Assembly: GCA_964645045.1 (NCBI GenBank)
Contig: CAZXYZ010000051.1
Span: 1-64,000, forward strand
Length of the DNA: 64,000 nucleotides
Reading direction: 5' to 3'
From: Anammoximicrobium sp964645045
GTDB taxonomy: Bacteria; Planctomycetota; Planctomycetia; Pirellulales; Pirellulaceae
The notes beneath the pieces were generated by a model. The model had not been told where the DNA came from. It was given only the letters and a program-made list of their open reading frames with translations, and ran no database searches. Shown piece after piece: positions 43,377-51,247 of the stretch; position 1 is the stretch's first letter, and each line of letters opens with the position of its first letter. A program made the translations under genes and the position numbers.

Positions 43377-43673
43377 TTACGCCGCGCGGACGGCGTTGAA
43401 CTCGGTGTGATTCAAATTGCCCGAGGTAAACGCTGCAACCAACGTGCGACGCTCCAAGTTGCCTACTTCGTCATGCCCTGCCTCAAACCGCCGTTGCCAG
43501 AAGTTTCGACGCGATTCAGGTAACGCGTTCCAGATGGCGAGGAAATCAGATTGAGATACGACGCTGACATCGGCAAGTCTTCCCCCGCGAAGGCTGGAAG
43601 ATCGGTTAATGTGGTGAATGTAATCGCAATACAGCGGATACAAATCCGCGGGATCGGTTACTGCGAGGGTCAT
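43377..43673 (-). CDS. Hypothetical 98-residue protein, convergent to the defence-like pair
   Basis: This frame ends three bases from the stop of the repeat protein, tail to tail. Start ATG 43673 has AAGGA at eight bases upstream (an upstream start would add 23 residues). Residues 10-35 (DLYPLYCDYIHHINRS) and WNALPESRRNFWQRRFEAG look like compact helical protein. No domain is recognised. It could be an accessory or inhibitor of the neighbouring system, or an unrelated gene. Confidence 0.5.
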   Translation of the reverse strand: MTLAVTDPADLYPLYCDYIHHINRSSSLRGGRLADVSVVSQSDFLAIWNALPESRRNFWQRRFEAGHDEVGNLERRTLVAAFTSGNLNHTEFNAVRAA

Positions 43674-43923
43674 GCATGACATCCTTCCAGAAGCGTAGAA
43701 AGATATCTTATCAAGTCGTCCTCGCTGCAGGAAGCCGAACATTGGCCGGCGCTAGTGCGGCCCGCCAACCTGAGTCATGAGGACTAGACGGAGTCCCGGT
43801 TGTCAGCTGTCAAACAAACGCTAGCTTTGGTAGCAGGCGGGTTTTGGCCGGATCGTGCGCGCGGAAATCCTGCCACACCGATTCCGGCTGTTTCGTGCGT
43901 GCTCACCAGTCGGCGGGGTCTGC

Positions 43924-45480
43924 TCAGTTGTTCCTGTCACCTGGGGCCTCGTTCGCGACGCGGTCACGTTGGCAAATGGCCTCAACCAGCGCCCGCTGTG
44001 TGGCCGGAGCGGGCGCGCGGGACAGTTCCGGGGCGTTGTACGTCTTCAGGAAACGGTCGTAGAACGTGGGATCCTTCTGTGGCAGCAGCACGGGTTTGTG
44101 GACGCGGCCCTGACCGTCGACAAAACTGAAGTACAGCCGGGCAAAGGTTCCATCCACGCGTTTGCTGGCAAACACGATCCAGCGGCTGTTGCTGGACCAA
44201 CTGTGCCACGACTCGCTCCGCGGGCTGTTGATGGCCAGCCGGGTGTGGCTTCGCGTTTTCAGGTCCATCAGGTACAGGTCGCTCGAAGGCTGGAACACCG
44301 GGAACTCGCCGTACTCCGACATGCAGAACAGCAGCCAGCGGCCGTCGGGGGAAACCCGGGGCTCCGTGATGCTCAGCCCTGTATCTTTGGCCAACAGTAC
44401 GGGCTCGACCTCGCCCCAGCGTTGCGTATCCGCTTCGTAGCTGATTCGCATCAAGTCGTAGCGGACTTCGCGGTGACGTTCCACGGGCAACGGATCCGTA
44501 CTGCAAAAATAAAGATACCGGCCGTCCGGCGACCAAGTGGGAAAGGTCTCGACGCGGTCGCCTTGGGAGATCTGCGGCGTGGTGGTCACGCTGTTCGAGT
44601 CGGCGTGGTACAAGGCCAGATCGGACTCGCGGTTGAAAACGTCCCGATTCTCGCCAACTGCATGGAAAAACTGGATCATGTCGCCGGCAACGAACGCGGC
44701 GAGTCGACCGTTGGGATGCCACGCGGTGTAGCCGGCCAGCGATTTCGTGACGCGTCCGCGATCGGATTCGGCCGCCTGGACTAGCGTGCGCGTATCGACT
44801 TTGGTAACCCGCCCCTGCCGGACCACGACCATCCCGCTCCGCGCGGAGATGTCTCCCGAGCCGCGGGAATGCAAGATCATCTGGTCGGGATGATTGGGTG
44901 CAAAAGTGTGGCAGTTGACACATCCGCCCCCGCTCCCGAACGATTGGTTGCTCACGACGACCGATTCCTCGTACGTCTGCACGTCCCGCTGATGGATGGC
45001 GACGTTGACGCGGACGATGTAGATCGGCTTGATCAGCCGATAGAACAAGTAGCGGTCGATGTCCGCGCCGGCAATCGTGTTGACGACCGGATTGAACCGC
45101 GTCCATTGCCCGTCGGGACGGCGGACGCAGACTTCGAAGTCCAGCTTGCGGCCCCGGTTATCGCTCAGCAAACGCTGCCAGCGCGTCAAGGGGACGACGA
45201 TTGATCCGTTGCGGCTCGCCACGTCGATCGTTGAACCCCGGGCGGCGCGGATCCGCACCCGGTACTCCGTGCCCGGTTCGTCGATCTGAAAATTGAGCGG
45301 TGCGATGTTGGGCGGAATCACCGCATCGCTGTAGTCAGGCCGGATGCGCGGGGCCCGACCGGCGACCACCGCGGACTCCATGTCCACCGCGCCGCTGGGT
45401 CCGATCGCGAACATGCCGACGAGCCCGGCAGCTGCCAGGAGACCGGCGCACACAAGCCCCCGGACGTGCCATCGGTTCAT
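43924..45480 (-). CDS. TolB/PD40-type beta-propeller protein with a c-haem motif
   Basis: The 518-residue protein has an N-terminal signal (LVCAGLLAAAGLVGMFAIG). An N-terminal beta region (FQIDEPGTEYRVRI) precedes a CVNCH haem motif (GGGCVNCHTFAPNHPDQMI, about residue 185), after which PD40 blades follow: ETFPTWSPDGRYLYFCSTD, VSPDGRWLLFCMSEY, SWSSNSRWIVFASK. The protein probably sits in the periplasm, its propeller scanning ligand while the haem carries electrons. It overlaps the membrane-protein gene upstream by four bases (ATGA at 45477-45480), so the two are co-translated. Confidence 0.83.
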   Translation of the reverse strand: MNRWHVRGLVCAGLLAAAGLVGMFAIGPSGAVDMESAVVAGRAPRIRPDYSDAVIPPNIAPLNFQIDEPGTEYRVRIRAARGSTIDVASRNGSIVVPLTRWQRLLSDNRGRKLDFEVCVRRPDGQWTRFNPVVNTIAGADIDRYLFYRLIKPIYIVRVNVAIHQRDVQTYEESVVVSNQSFGSGGGCVNCHTFAPNHPDQMILHSRGSGDISARSGMVVVRQGRVTKVDTRTLVQAAESDRGRVTKSLAGYTAWHPNGRLAAFVAGDMIQFFHAVGENRDVFNRESDLALYHADSNSVTTTPQISQGDRVETFPTWSPDGRYLYFCSTDPLPVERHREVRYDLMRISYEADTQRWGEVEPVLLAKDTGLSITEPRVSPDGRWLLFCMSEYGEFPVFQPSSDLYLMDLKTRSHTRLAINSPRSESWHSWSSNSRWIVFASKRVDGTFARLYFSFVDGQGRVHKPVLLPQKDPTFYDRFLKTYNAPELSRAPAPATQRALVEAICQRDRVANEAPGDRNN

Positions 45481-47429
45481 CGTGACGCCCTCACCGGTGC
45501 GGACTGCAGATCATTGCTCCCAAACACGTAGAAAAAGAAATAGCTGTCGCCAAAGTCGGGGTGCAGCGCAGAAAAAGCCGCGGCCGGGTTTCCCTGAAAC
45601 TGCCCGACCGCCTGGACGAATTCGCGGCCGCGCCGCCACGTTTCCGGGCGGATCTTGCGTCCGCCAAGATCGATTGTTTGCAGGCCCGTGTCCTCCAGAT
45701 GGATCACGATCGCTTCCTCGCAATGCCGCGGTATGCTAGCCAGGTCGAAATCATCCAGGCGGTGCAGATTCGCCACGATTTTGTCAATCCGCCGAGTCAA
45801 CAGATAGTAAGCCATGAGGTACTCGAACGCCATGCGGTTCCGTGGATTACTTTCCAGAAGTTGTCCGAGCATGGTTTCCAGATCGAGCTTCCCGGTAAAG
45901 TCGCGTTGGACCATCAACGCGCGGCGGGAAGCGACCTCGGGTACGCCCGACAGCGCCGGATCGGCATCCAGCTGCCGCCGACATTCTCGCGCCCAGCCGC
46001 GGTACAGCAGGCTACGTTCCAGCACCGCGAGGAACTTCCGCGCCGCCTCCGGCTCGCCTTTGATCGCGTGCAAGTAAACCAGACGCTGCAGCGTCTGGGG
46101 CCGCTCGCCGAACAGTTCCAGCGCCTCGTACGCCATGTGCTGCGACTCGTTGATTCGCCCCAGGTCGAACAGGATGTCGCCGTATTCCAGGGGCACCCGT
46201 TGAGCCGTGGCCGTGAGACCTTCAAGCTGCAGCGTCAAAGTCGGTACGGCGTCCGGCACCTGAGGATACGCGAACATCCGCTCCAGCAACTCGCCGCGAT
46301 GATACAGGGCCCGGTTGACCTGAAACACGCCCCACACATCCGACGGCGGAAGCCGCCGGGCATACTTCAACACATCGGCCCATTGTTGACGCTGGGCGCT
46401 GTAAGCCACCACCAACGAGGATTTCGTCGGGACATCAAACAACGAGACGTCGGCCGCGATGCCGAGGACCATCAGCGCGGCCGACGGGACCGCCAGGCGT
46501 ATCGCGTAGCATGGCTCTCCCGAACCGTGCAGCACGTAGGACGGGTCTCCCGCCCCGTCCCCCACGGCTCTGGAGAGCCATGCTACGGCCAGAGCTGCGG
46601 CCGGAAAGAACAGCAGCAGCGCGGCCCGGATCGCCTGGTTGACGAACGCCGACGACGGGACGGCGAGCCGGTACCGTTCCGCCGACAGCAGGATGCCTCG
46701 ATAAGCCTCCTGGATGCTCAGCTCGCTCAGCCAGACTCCGGCCACCAGCGGCACGACCACCGCCGACAACACGCACCACGCGCCCAGCCAGCGTTGGCCA
46801 CGGCTTCGCCACTCGAAAATGCCACACAAAACGGCAAACACCACGTGCAGCCCGGCGGCGGCGTAATAGGCCGTTGCGGAAGCGATCACAAACCCCGTCA
46901 ACCTGACGGCCCAGTGCAGCTGGCCGATCCGCACGTACGCACAGGCCAACCCCAGGACGACGCACAGGCCCACGCACAGATGCACGGGATGATTGTACTG
47001 CCCCAGCATCATCAGGATCAGGACCGCGGGGATCAGGAATACAACCGAGCCACCCGTTCCCGAGACGGCCGCCGCGAACCGGCGCGTCGCCAGGCAGATG
47101 AAGGCGGTCAACACCGTGACCACCAGCGCGCCGAGCCAGCCGAAGGCGAACAGGGGTGACAAGAAGGCGGACGCACCGTCGACCAGTCCCCCCGGCCGAT
47201 TCATCAACGCGGCCAGAAAAGCGGAGTCGAACAAGAACACGTCGGGTTTCTGTTGATAGAACAACTCCGGCCGGACGCGCAGCAGCACGTACAGGTAGAA
47301 GACGCCGGACAGCCCGACGGCCTGGGCAACGAACCCCAGGCCGCGCCGCCAATGTCCGCGGAGACTTGGCACCGGACGTAAAGTAACCCGACGCGTAAGC
47401 GAGGCGATGCGGCACGTAATCCGGCACAT
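45477..47429 (-). CDS. Polytopic membrane protein with C-terminal soluble region (DUF6057-like)
   Basis: This gene of up to 650 residues codes for about eleven hydrophobic segments over the first 350 residues (for example FLIPAVLILMMLGQYNHPVHL, quoted in part, and AYYAAAGLHVVFAVLCGIFE), then a helical, TPR-like soluble tail. It resembles DUF6057 proteins of Bacteroidota, which I recall as companions of TolB-like proteins; the match is tentative. An 81-base family D palindrome is inserted in frame (46506-46586), adding about 27 residues (VAWLSRAVGDGAGDPSYVL...) inside the membrane part. The true start is uncertain: GTG 47372 is an alternative just outside another repeat, while the first 19 codons lie in repeat I1. 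Confidence 0.7.
   Translation of the reverse strand: MCRITCRIASLTRRVTLRPVPSLRGHWRRGLGFVAQAVGLSGVFYLYVLLRVRPELFYQQKPDVFLFDSAFLAALMNRPGGLVDGASAFLSPLFAFGWLGALVVTVLTAFICLATRRFAAAVSGTGGSVVFLIPAVLILMMLGQYNHPVHLCVGLCVVLGLACAYVRIGQLHWAVRLTGFVIASATAYYAAAGLHVVFAVLCGIFEWRSRGQRWLGAWCVLSAVVVPLVAGVWLSELSIQEAYRGILLSAERYRLAVPSSAFVNQAIRAALLLFFPAAALAVAWLSRAVGDGAGDPSYVLHGSGEPCYAIRLAVPSAALMVLGIAADVSLFDVPTKSSLVVAYSAQRQQWADVLKYARRLPPSDVWGVFQVNRALYHRGELLERMFAYPQVPDAVPTLTLQLEGLTATAQRVPLEYGDILFDLGRINESQHMAYEALELFGERPQTLQRLVYLHAIKGEPEAARKFLAVLERSLLYRGWARECRRQLDADPALSGVPEVASRRALMVQRDFTGKLDLETMLGQLLESNPRNRMAFEYLMAYYLLTRRIDKIVANLHRLDDFDLASIPRHCEEAIVIHLEDTGLQTIDLGGRKIRPETWRRGREFVQAVGQFQGNPAAAFSALHPDFGDSYFFFYVFGSNDLQSAPVRASR
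46506..46586. repeat. Family D palindrome inserted in frame in the membrane-protein gene
   Basis: GTAGCATGGCTCTCCCGAAC and GAGAGCCATGCTAC are the outer arms; inner arms GACGGGTCTCCCGCCCCGTC form a second hairpin. The element is 81 bases (27 codons), so the reading frame is kept. The added residues read VAWLSRAVGDGAGDPSYVLH (and on) in the host protein. Confidence 0.85.
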
Positions 47430-47460
47430 AATGCATTTCTCGCTGACGCTTCGGGTTACT
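47382..47460. repeat. Interspersed palindrome, family I
   Basis: AGTAACCCGACGCGTAAGCG (from 47382) and CGCTGACGCTTCGGGTTACT (to 47460) are imperfect inverse arms around about 37 bases. It overlaps the 5' end of the longest reading of the membrane-protein gene. Confidence 0.75.
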
Positions 47461-47520
47461 ACGGGTCAATCAACTCTGTCGCTCGTCTTACGACTCACAG
47501 CTGGCGAAGGCCACATACGG

Positions 47521-49614
47521 TTACCCTACATCGGCCAATTCCAAGGCTTGGCCGTAGCGCCGGGCGGCCATTTGCCGCAGGCGGGCGAATTCCGGACGGG
47601 CCAGCAGCAGGCCTTCGCCGACCAGCGTCTGCGCGTCCCGGCGAGCCTCGGTCAACACGTCGGTGTCACGCACCAGATCGGCGATGTGGAACGCGGGCAA
47701 ACCGTGCTGCTGCAAGCTGAACAGGCTGCCGGGTCCGCGCAGCTGAAAGTCGATTTCCGCCAGTTCGAAACCGTCGCTGGACCGGCAGAAGGCGTCCAGC
47801 CGCTCGCGGGCCTGGTCGGTCTTCAACTCGGCGAACACGCACACGTATCCTGGATGCACACCGCGGCTGACGCGGCCCCGCATCTGGTGCAGTTGGGCCA
47901 GGCCGAAGCGGTCCGCGTCCTCGATGGTCATCAACGTCGCGTTCGGGACGTCGATGCCGACTTCGACCACCGAGGTGGCTACCAGCACTTGGGTTTTGCC
48001 GGCCTGGAAATCCCGCATCACGGACTCTTTTTCCTCGGCGCTCAGGCGGCCGTGCATCAGGTCCAAGCGAAAGTCGGCCAGTTCGCCGTTGGCCAGCGCC
48101 TCGAAGGCCTGCTGGACGCTGGCCACCGCCTCGTCCTCCGCCGACTCGACGTGCGGCGCGATGACGTAGCCCTGCCGGCCTTCGCGCAATTTCTTGCGGA
48201 AGAACTCCCACCAGCGGCCGCGTTCCGCTTCCGCGCCCAGGTACGTGTGGACCGCCGCGCGGCCCGGCGGCGGGTCGCGGAGCACCGACAGGTCCAGGTC
48301 GCCGAACAGCGTCATCGAGACCGTGCGAGGAATCGGCGTGGCCGTCATGACCAGGTAGTGCGGATCGGGCGCCGAACGCCGCAACGCGGCCCGCTGGTTC
48401 ACGCCGAATTTGTGCTGCTCGTCGATGACCACCAGGGCCAGCTTGGACCAGTCCAGTTCCTCCTGCAACAGGGCATGCGTGCCGACAATCAAGTCCGCCT
48501 CGCCGGCCGCGAGTTGGTCCCGCACCTCGCGCCGCTGGGCCGCGGTCAGCGAACCGGTCAGCACCCGGATCCGCACCCGGCTCTCGCGCAAGTCGCGCTG
48601 CAACGTCGCCGCGTGCTGCCGCGCCAGGATCTCGGTCGGCGCCATCAGCGCCGCTTGATAGCCGTGGGCCACGGCCACCAACATCGCGTACTCGGCGACC
48701 ACCGTCTTGCCGCTGCCGACGTCGCCCTGCAACAGGCGGTTCATGGGCGTGGGCCGCGCGAGGTCGGCGGTGATTTCCTGGATGGCCTGGTTCTGAGCGG
48801 CCGTCAGATCGAACGGGAACAAGCGGCGGATCCGGGCGTCGATCTTCCCGTCGGCGGCCAGCGGCGGCGTCCGGCTCGGTTGCGCCCGTTGCTGCTTCCG
48901 CAGGGCCAACGCCACTTGCAGGACCAGCAGTTCCTGATAGATGAACCGGCGGCGGGCTTGAGCCAGGCTCGCGGGGTCGCGCGGAGCGTGGATCTCGGTC
49001 ACCGCCGCTTGGATCGGCAGCAGAGCGTGCTCGTTCAGGTACTCGGCCGGGAACACTTCCTCCAACAGCGCGGCGTAGCTGTCGACCGCCGAGCGCACGA
49101 TGCGCCGCAGATGCGGTTGCTTCAACCCTTCGGTCAGCGGATACAGGGGCAAAATGCTCCCGGACTCGACTTGGCGGTCACCCTCCAGCAGTTCCACCCG
49201 GGGATGAACCATTTCCCAGCGGCCGCCGTTGAACCGGGGCGTTCCGGACAACAACACGCGGGATCCTCGCCGGAAGCGTTCGCGCATGTAGGGCTGATTG
49301 AACCACATGGCGCGCAGGTGCTCGCGATCCTGACGGACCAGCACGCCCAGCAACGTCCGGCCGGTACCCGTGTTCCGCAATTCGATTTCCTCGACCACGC
49401 CGCACACACTGGCCGGCTGGTCCTCCTCCAATTCGTGGATCGCCAGCACGCGGCTGGCGTCGTGATAATCGCGCGGGAAAAAGAACAACAAGTCGGCCGC
49501 CGTGCGCAGCTCCAGTCGCTCCAGCAGCGGGGCCAGTTGCGGTCCAATGCCTTTGACGAACTGGATCGGCGTCGCGAGGCGCTGCCGGGCATCTTGTCGA
49601 TCGGCGGTGGTCAT
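47521..49614 (-). CDS. recG: ATP-dependent DNA helicase RecG
   Basis: The 697-residue protein is RecG, which drives branch migration at stalled replication forks and recombination intermediates. It has the N-terminal wedge/OB region (QFVKGIGPQLAPLLERL; helix-hairpin-like contact), helicase motif I GDVGSGKTVVAEYAML (about residue 302), motif II with DEQH in LVVIDEQHKFGV (about residue 403), MTATPIPRTVSMTLFGD (about 432), and the C-terminal motif VGIDVPNATLM. Length is typical for RecG. Cytosolic. Start ATG 49614. Confidence 0.97.
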   Translation of the reverse strand: MTTADRQDARQRLATPIQFVKGIGPQLAPLLERLELRTAADLLFFFPRDYHDASRVLAIHELEEDQPASVCGVVEEIELRNTGTGRTLLGVLVRQDREHLRAMWFNQPYMRERFRRGSRVLLSGTPRFNGGRWEMVHPRVELLEGDRQVESGSILPLYPLTEGLKQPHLRRIVRSAVDSYAALLEEVFPAEYLNEHALLPIQAAVTEIHAPRDPASLAQARRRFIYQELLVLQVALALRKQQRAQPSRTPPLAADGKIDARIRRLFPFDLTAAQNQAIQEITADLARPTPMNRLLQGDVGSGKTVVAEYAMLVAVAHGYQAALMAPTEILARQHAATLQRDLRESRVRIRVLTGSLTAAQRREVRDQLAAGEADLIVGTHALLQEELDWSKLALVVIDEQHKFGVNQRAALRRSAPDPHYLVMTATPIPRTVSMTLFGDLDLSVLRDPPPGRAAVHTYLGAEAERGRWWEFFRKKLREGRQGYVIAPHVESAEDEAVASVQQAFEALANGELADFRLDLMHGRLSAEEKESVMRDFQAGKTQVLVATSVVEVGIDVPNATLMTIEDADRFGLAQLHQMRGRVSRGVHPGYVCVFAELKTDQARERLDAFCRSSDGFELAEIDFQLRGPGSLFSLQQHGLPAFHIADLVRDTDVLTEARRDAQTLVGEGLLLARPEFARLRQMAARRYGQALELADVG

Positions 49615-49690
49615 GCGGAAATTGTAGCGAACCGCCGCCGGGAATACAGGCGGGACGGTGCTGCCGGCCCGGTCGTGAAACGCTATGATT

Positions 49691-51088
49691 TCAACGTCTG
49701 GCCGTGATCTTCTTGGCTTTGAGGGCCGGTTGGTTTGGCATGGATTCCCGAAACTGCCGGTCGAGTTCTACGGGGCGGGCGTTGCGGAACCGATCGAGCA
49801 CCGCTTGCAGTTTCTTCGCCCCCTCGGCGGCTTTGCCTGCGGGTTGGGCAACTGACTGTGGCGTGGTTTCATCGGGATCGGCGACCAAGTCGAAGAATCG
49901 GCCGTCGCGGTAGAGCTTGTAATGGTGGTCCGCCGCGAACTCGCGCACCGTCAAGTCCGCCCGCTGACGTGGCGAATACCAGCAGTACAGCCACTCGCGC
50001 GGCGTCCCGCGTTCGCCCCGCAACTGCGGCAGGAAGCTGACGCCGTCGATGTCCGCGTGTACACTCACGCCCGCTGCCTCGCAGATCGTGGGCAGAAAGT
50101 CGGCGCTGCTGATCAGATCGCCGTTCACACGTCCGGCCTTGATCACCATCGGCCAACTGGCGATGAGGGGCACGTGCGTGCCGCGGCGCGTGGTGCTGCC
50201 TTTGCCGCCGCGATAGTCGGCGTCCTGGAACCGGCTGGTCACGCTGCCATGCGTGCCGTTGTCGCCGAGGAACATCAGCAGCGTGTTGTCGCGGATTCCC
50301 AGTTCCGCGAGCTTGGCATCCACGCGGCCGACCATCTTGTCCATCCACGCGGTCATGTCAGCAAAGTGTTTGATGTGGCGGTTCACCTGTTCGCCGACGG
50401 CTTTCGGGTCCCAGTCCGGACTGTCCGGCGTGGGCTGGAAAGGGTCGTGCGTGAGGATCATCGGATAGTAGAGGAAGAAAGGCCGGTCCTTGTGGCGGGT
50501 GATAAAGTCGAGGGCAAAATCGTTGACCAGTTGGGGGCCGTACTGGCCGTCGGTGAAATCTCTTTCCACCCCGTCGTATTCCAGACCGGGATTGGCATAG
50601 CGCGGCGGGCGCCGCGTGTGCTGCCACAGACAGGCTTCGTCGAAGCCGAAGTGCTGCGGCGCGTCCTGGTCACGCCCCAACTGCCACTTGCCGCAAATCC
50701 CCGTGGCGTAGCCGGCCTGCTGCAACCGATTCGCAAACGTGCTTTCCGCTCGCGGCAGGGTGCCGAAGTTCAAATAGTTGCGCACGTTGTAACGGCCGGT
50801 CATCAACTGCACGCGCGTCGGCGTGCATAGCGGTTGCACGTGGCAGTGCTCGAAACGCACCCCTGCCGCGGCCAACCGGTCCAGGTTCGGCGTCTGGTAG
50901 CTCTGCCCGCCGTTGGCCGTCACGCACTCGTAGCCGAAATCATCGGCCAAGATGATGACGATGTTGGGTTGGATTGGCGCATCGGCGGCGGGCAGCGCGG
51001 CCAGCGGCGCCAGCAGCAGGGCCGCGAACGTACGGGCGATGGTGGTGGACGTTTTGGGGAATTCTCGTTGGCCCATCGTCGACTTCAT
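49691..51088 (-). CDS. Secreted sulfatase (Cys-type)
   Basis: The 465-residue protein has a signal peptide (about residues 13-36, LLLAPLAALPAADAP), the metal-binding IVIILADDFGYECVTANGG, the formylglycine signature CTPTRVQLMTGR (Cys of C-x-P-x-R) and the LMFLGDNGTHGSVTSRFQ region; ADPDETTPQSVAQ near residue 425 is the usual C-terminal segment. It belongs to the arylsulfatase family, common in planctomycetes for desulfating polysaccharides. It is the last member of an SGNH-DUF1552-DUF1592-sulfatase group on the minus strand, spaced 159 bases after the DUF1592 gene. Start ATG 51088 is chosen over upstream frames that look non-coding. Confidence 0.93.
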   Translation of the reverse strand: MKSTMGQREFPKTSTTIARTFAALLLAPLAALPAADAPIQPNIVIILADDFGYECVTANGGQSYQTPNLDRLAAAGVRFEHCHVQPLCTPTRVQLMTGRYNVRNYLNFGTLPRAESTFANRLQQAGYATGICGKWQLGRDQDAPQHFGFDEACLWQHTRRPPRYANPGLEYDGVERDFTDGQYGPQLVNDFALDFITRHKDRPFFLYYPMILTHDPFQPTPDSPDWDPKAVGEQVNRHIKHFADMTAWMDKMVGRVDAKLAELGIRDNTLLMFLGDNGTHGSVTSRFQDADYRGGKGSTTRRGTHVPLIASWPMVIKAGRVNGDLISSADFLPTICEAAGVSVHADIDGVSFLPQLRGERGTPREWLYCWYSPRQRADLTVREFAADHHYKLYRDGRFFDLVADPDETTPQSVAQPAGKAAEGAKKLQAVLDRFRNARPVELDRQFRESMPNQPALKAKKITARR

Positions 51089-51247
51089 GTCAGGGTTGCT
51101 GCCCCTCGCGCGGCCGGAAGAAATTGCAGGCTCCGCCGAGCAGACCAAAGAAACTATCGAAGCCGCGGTCCAGCGATCGTTTCCCTTCCTCGGGAGGACG
51201 CTACAGCCAGCCAGAAATGGCAGGTGATCCCGAATGGTGGCGTTCCT

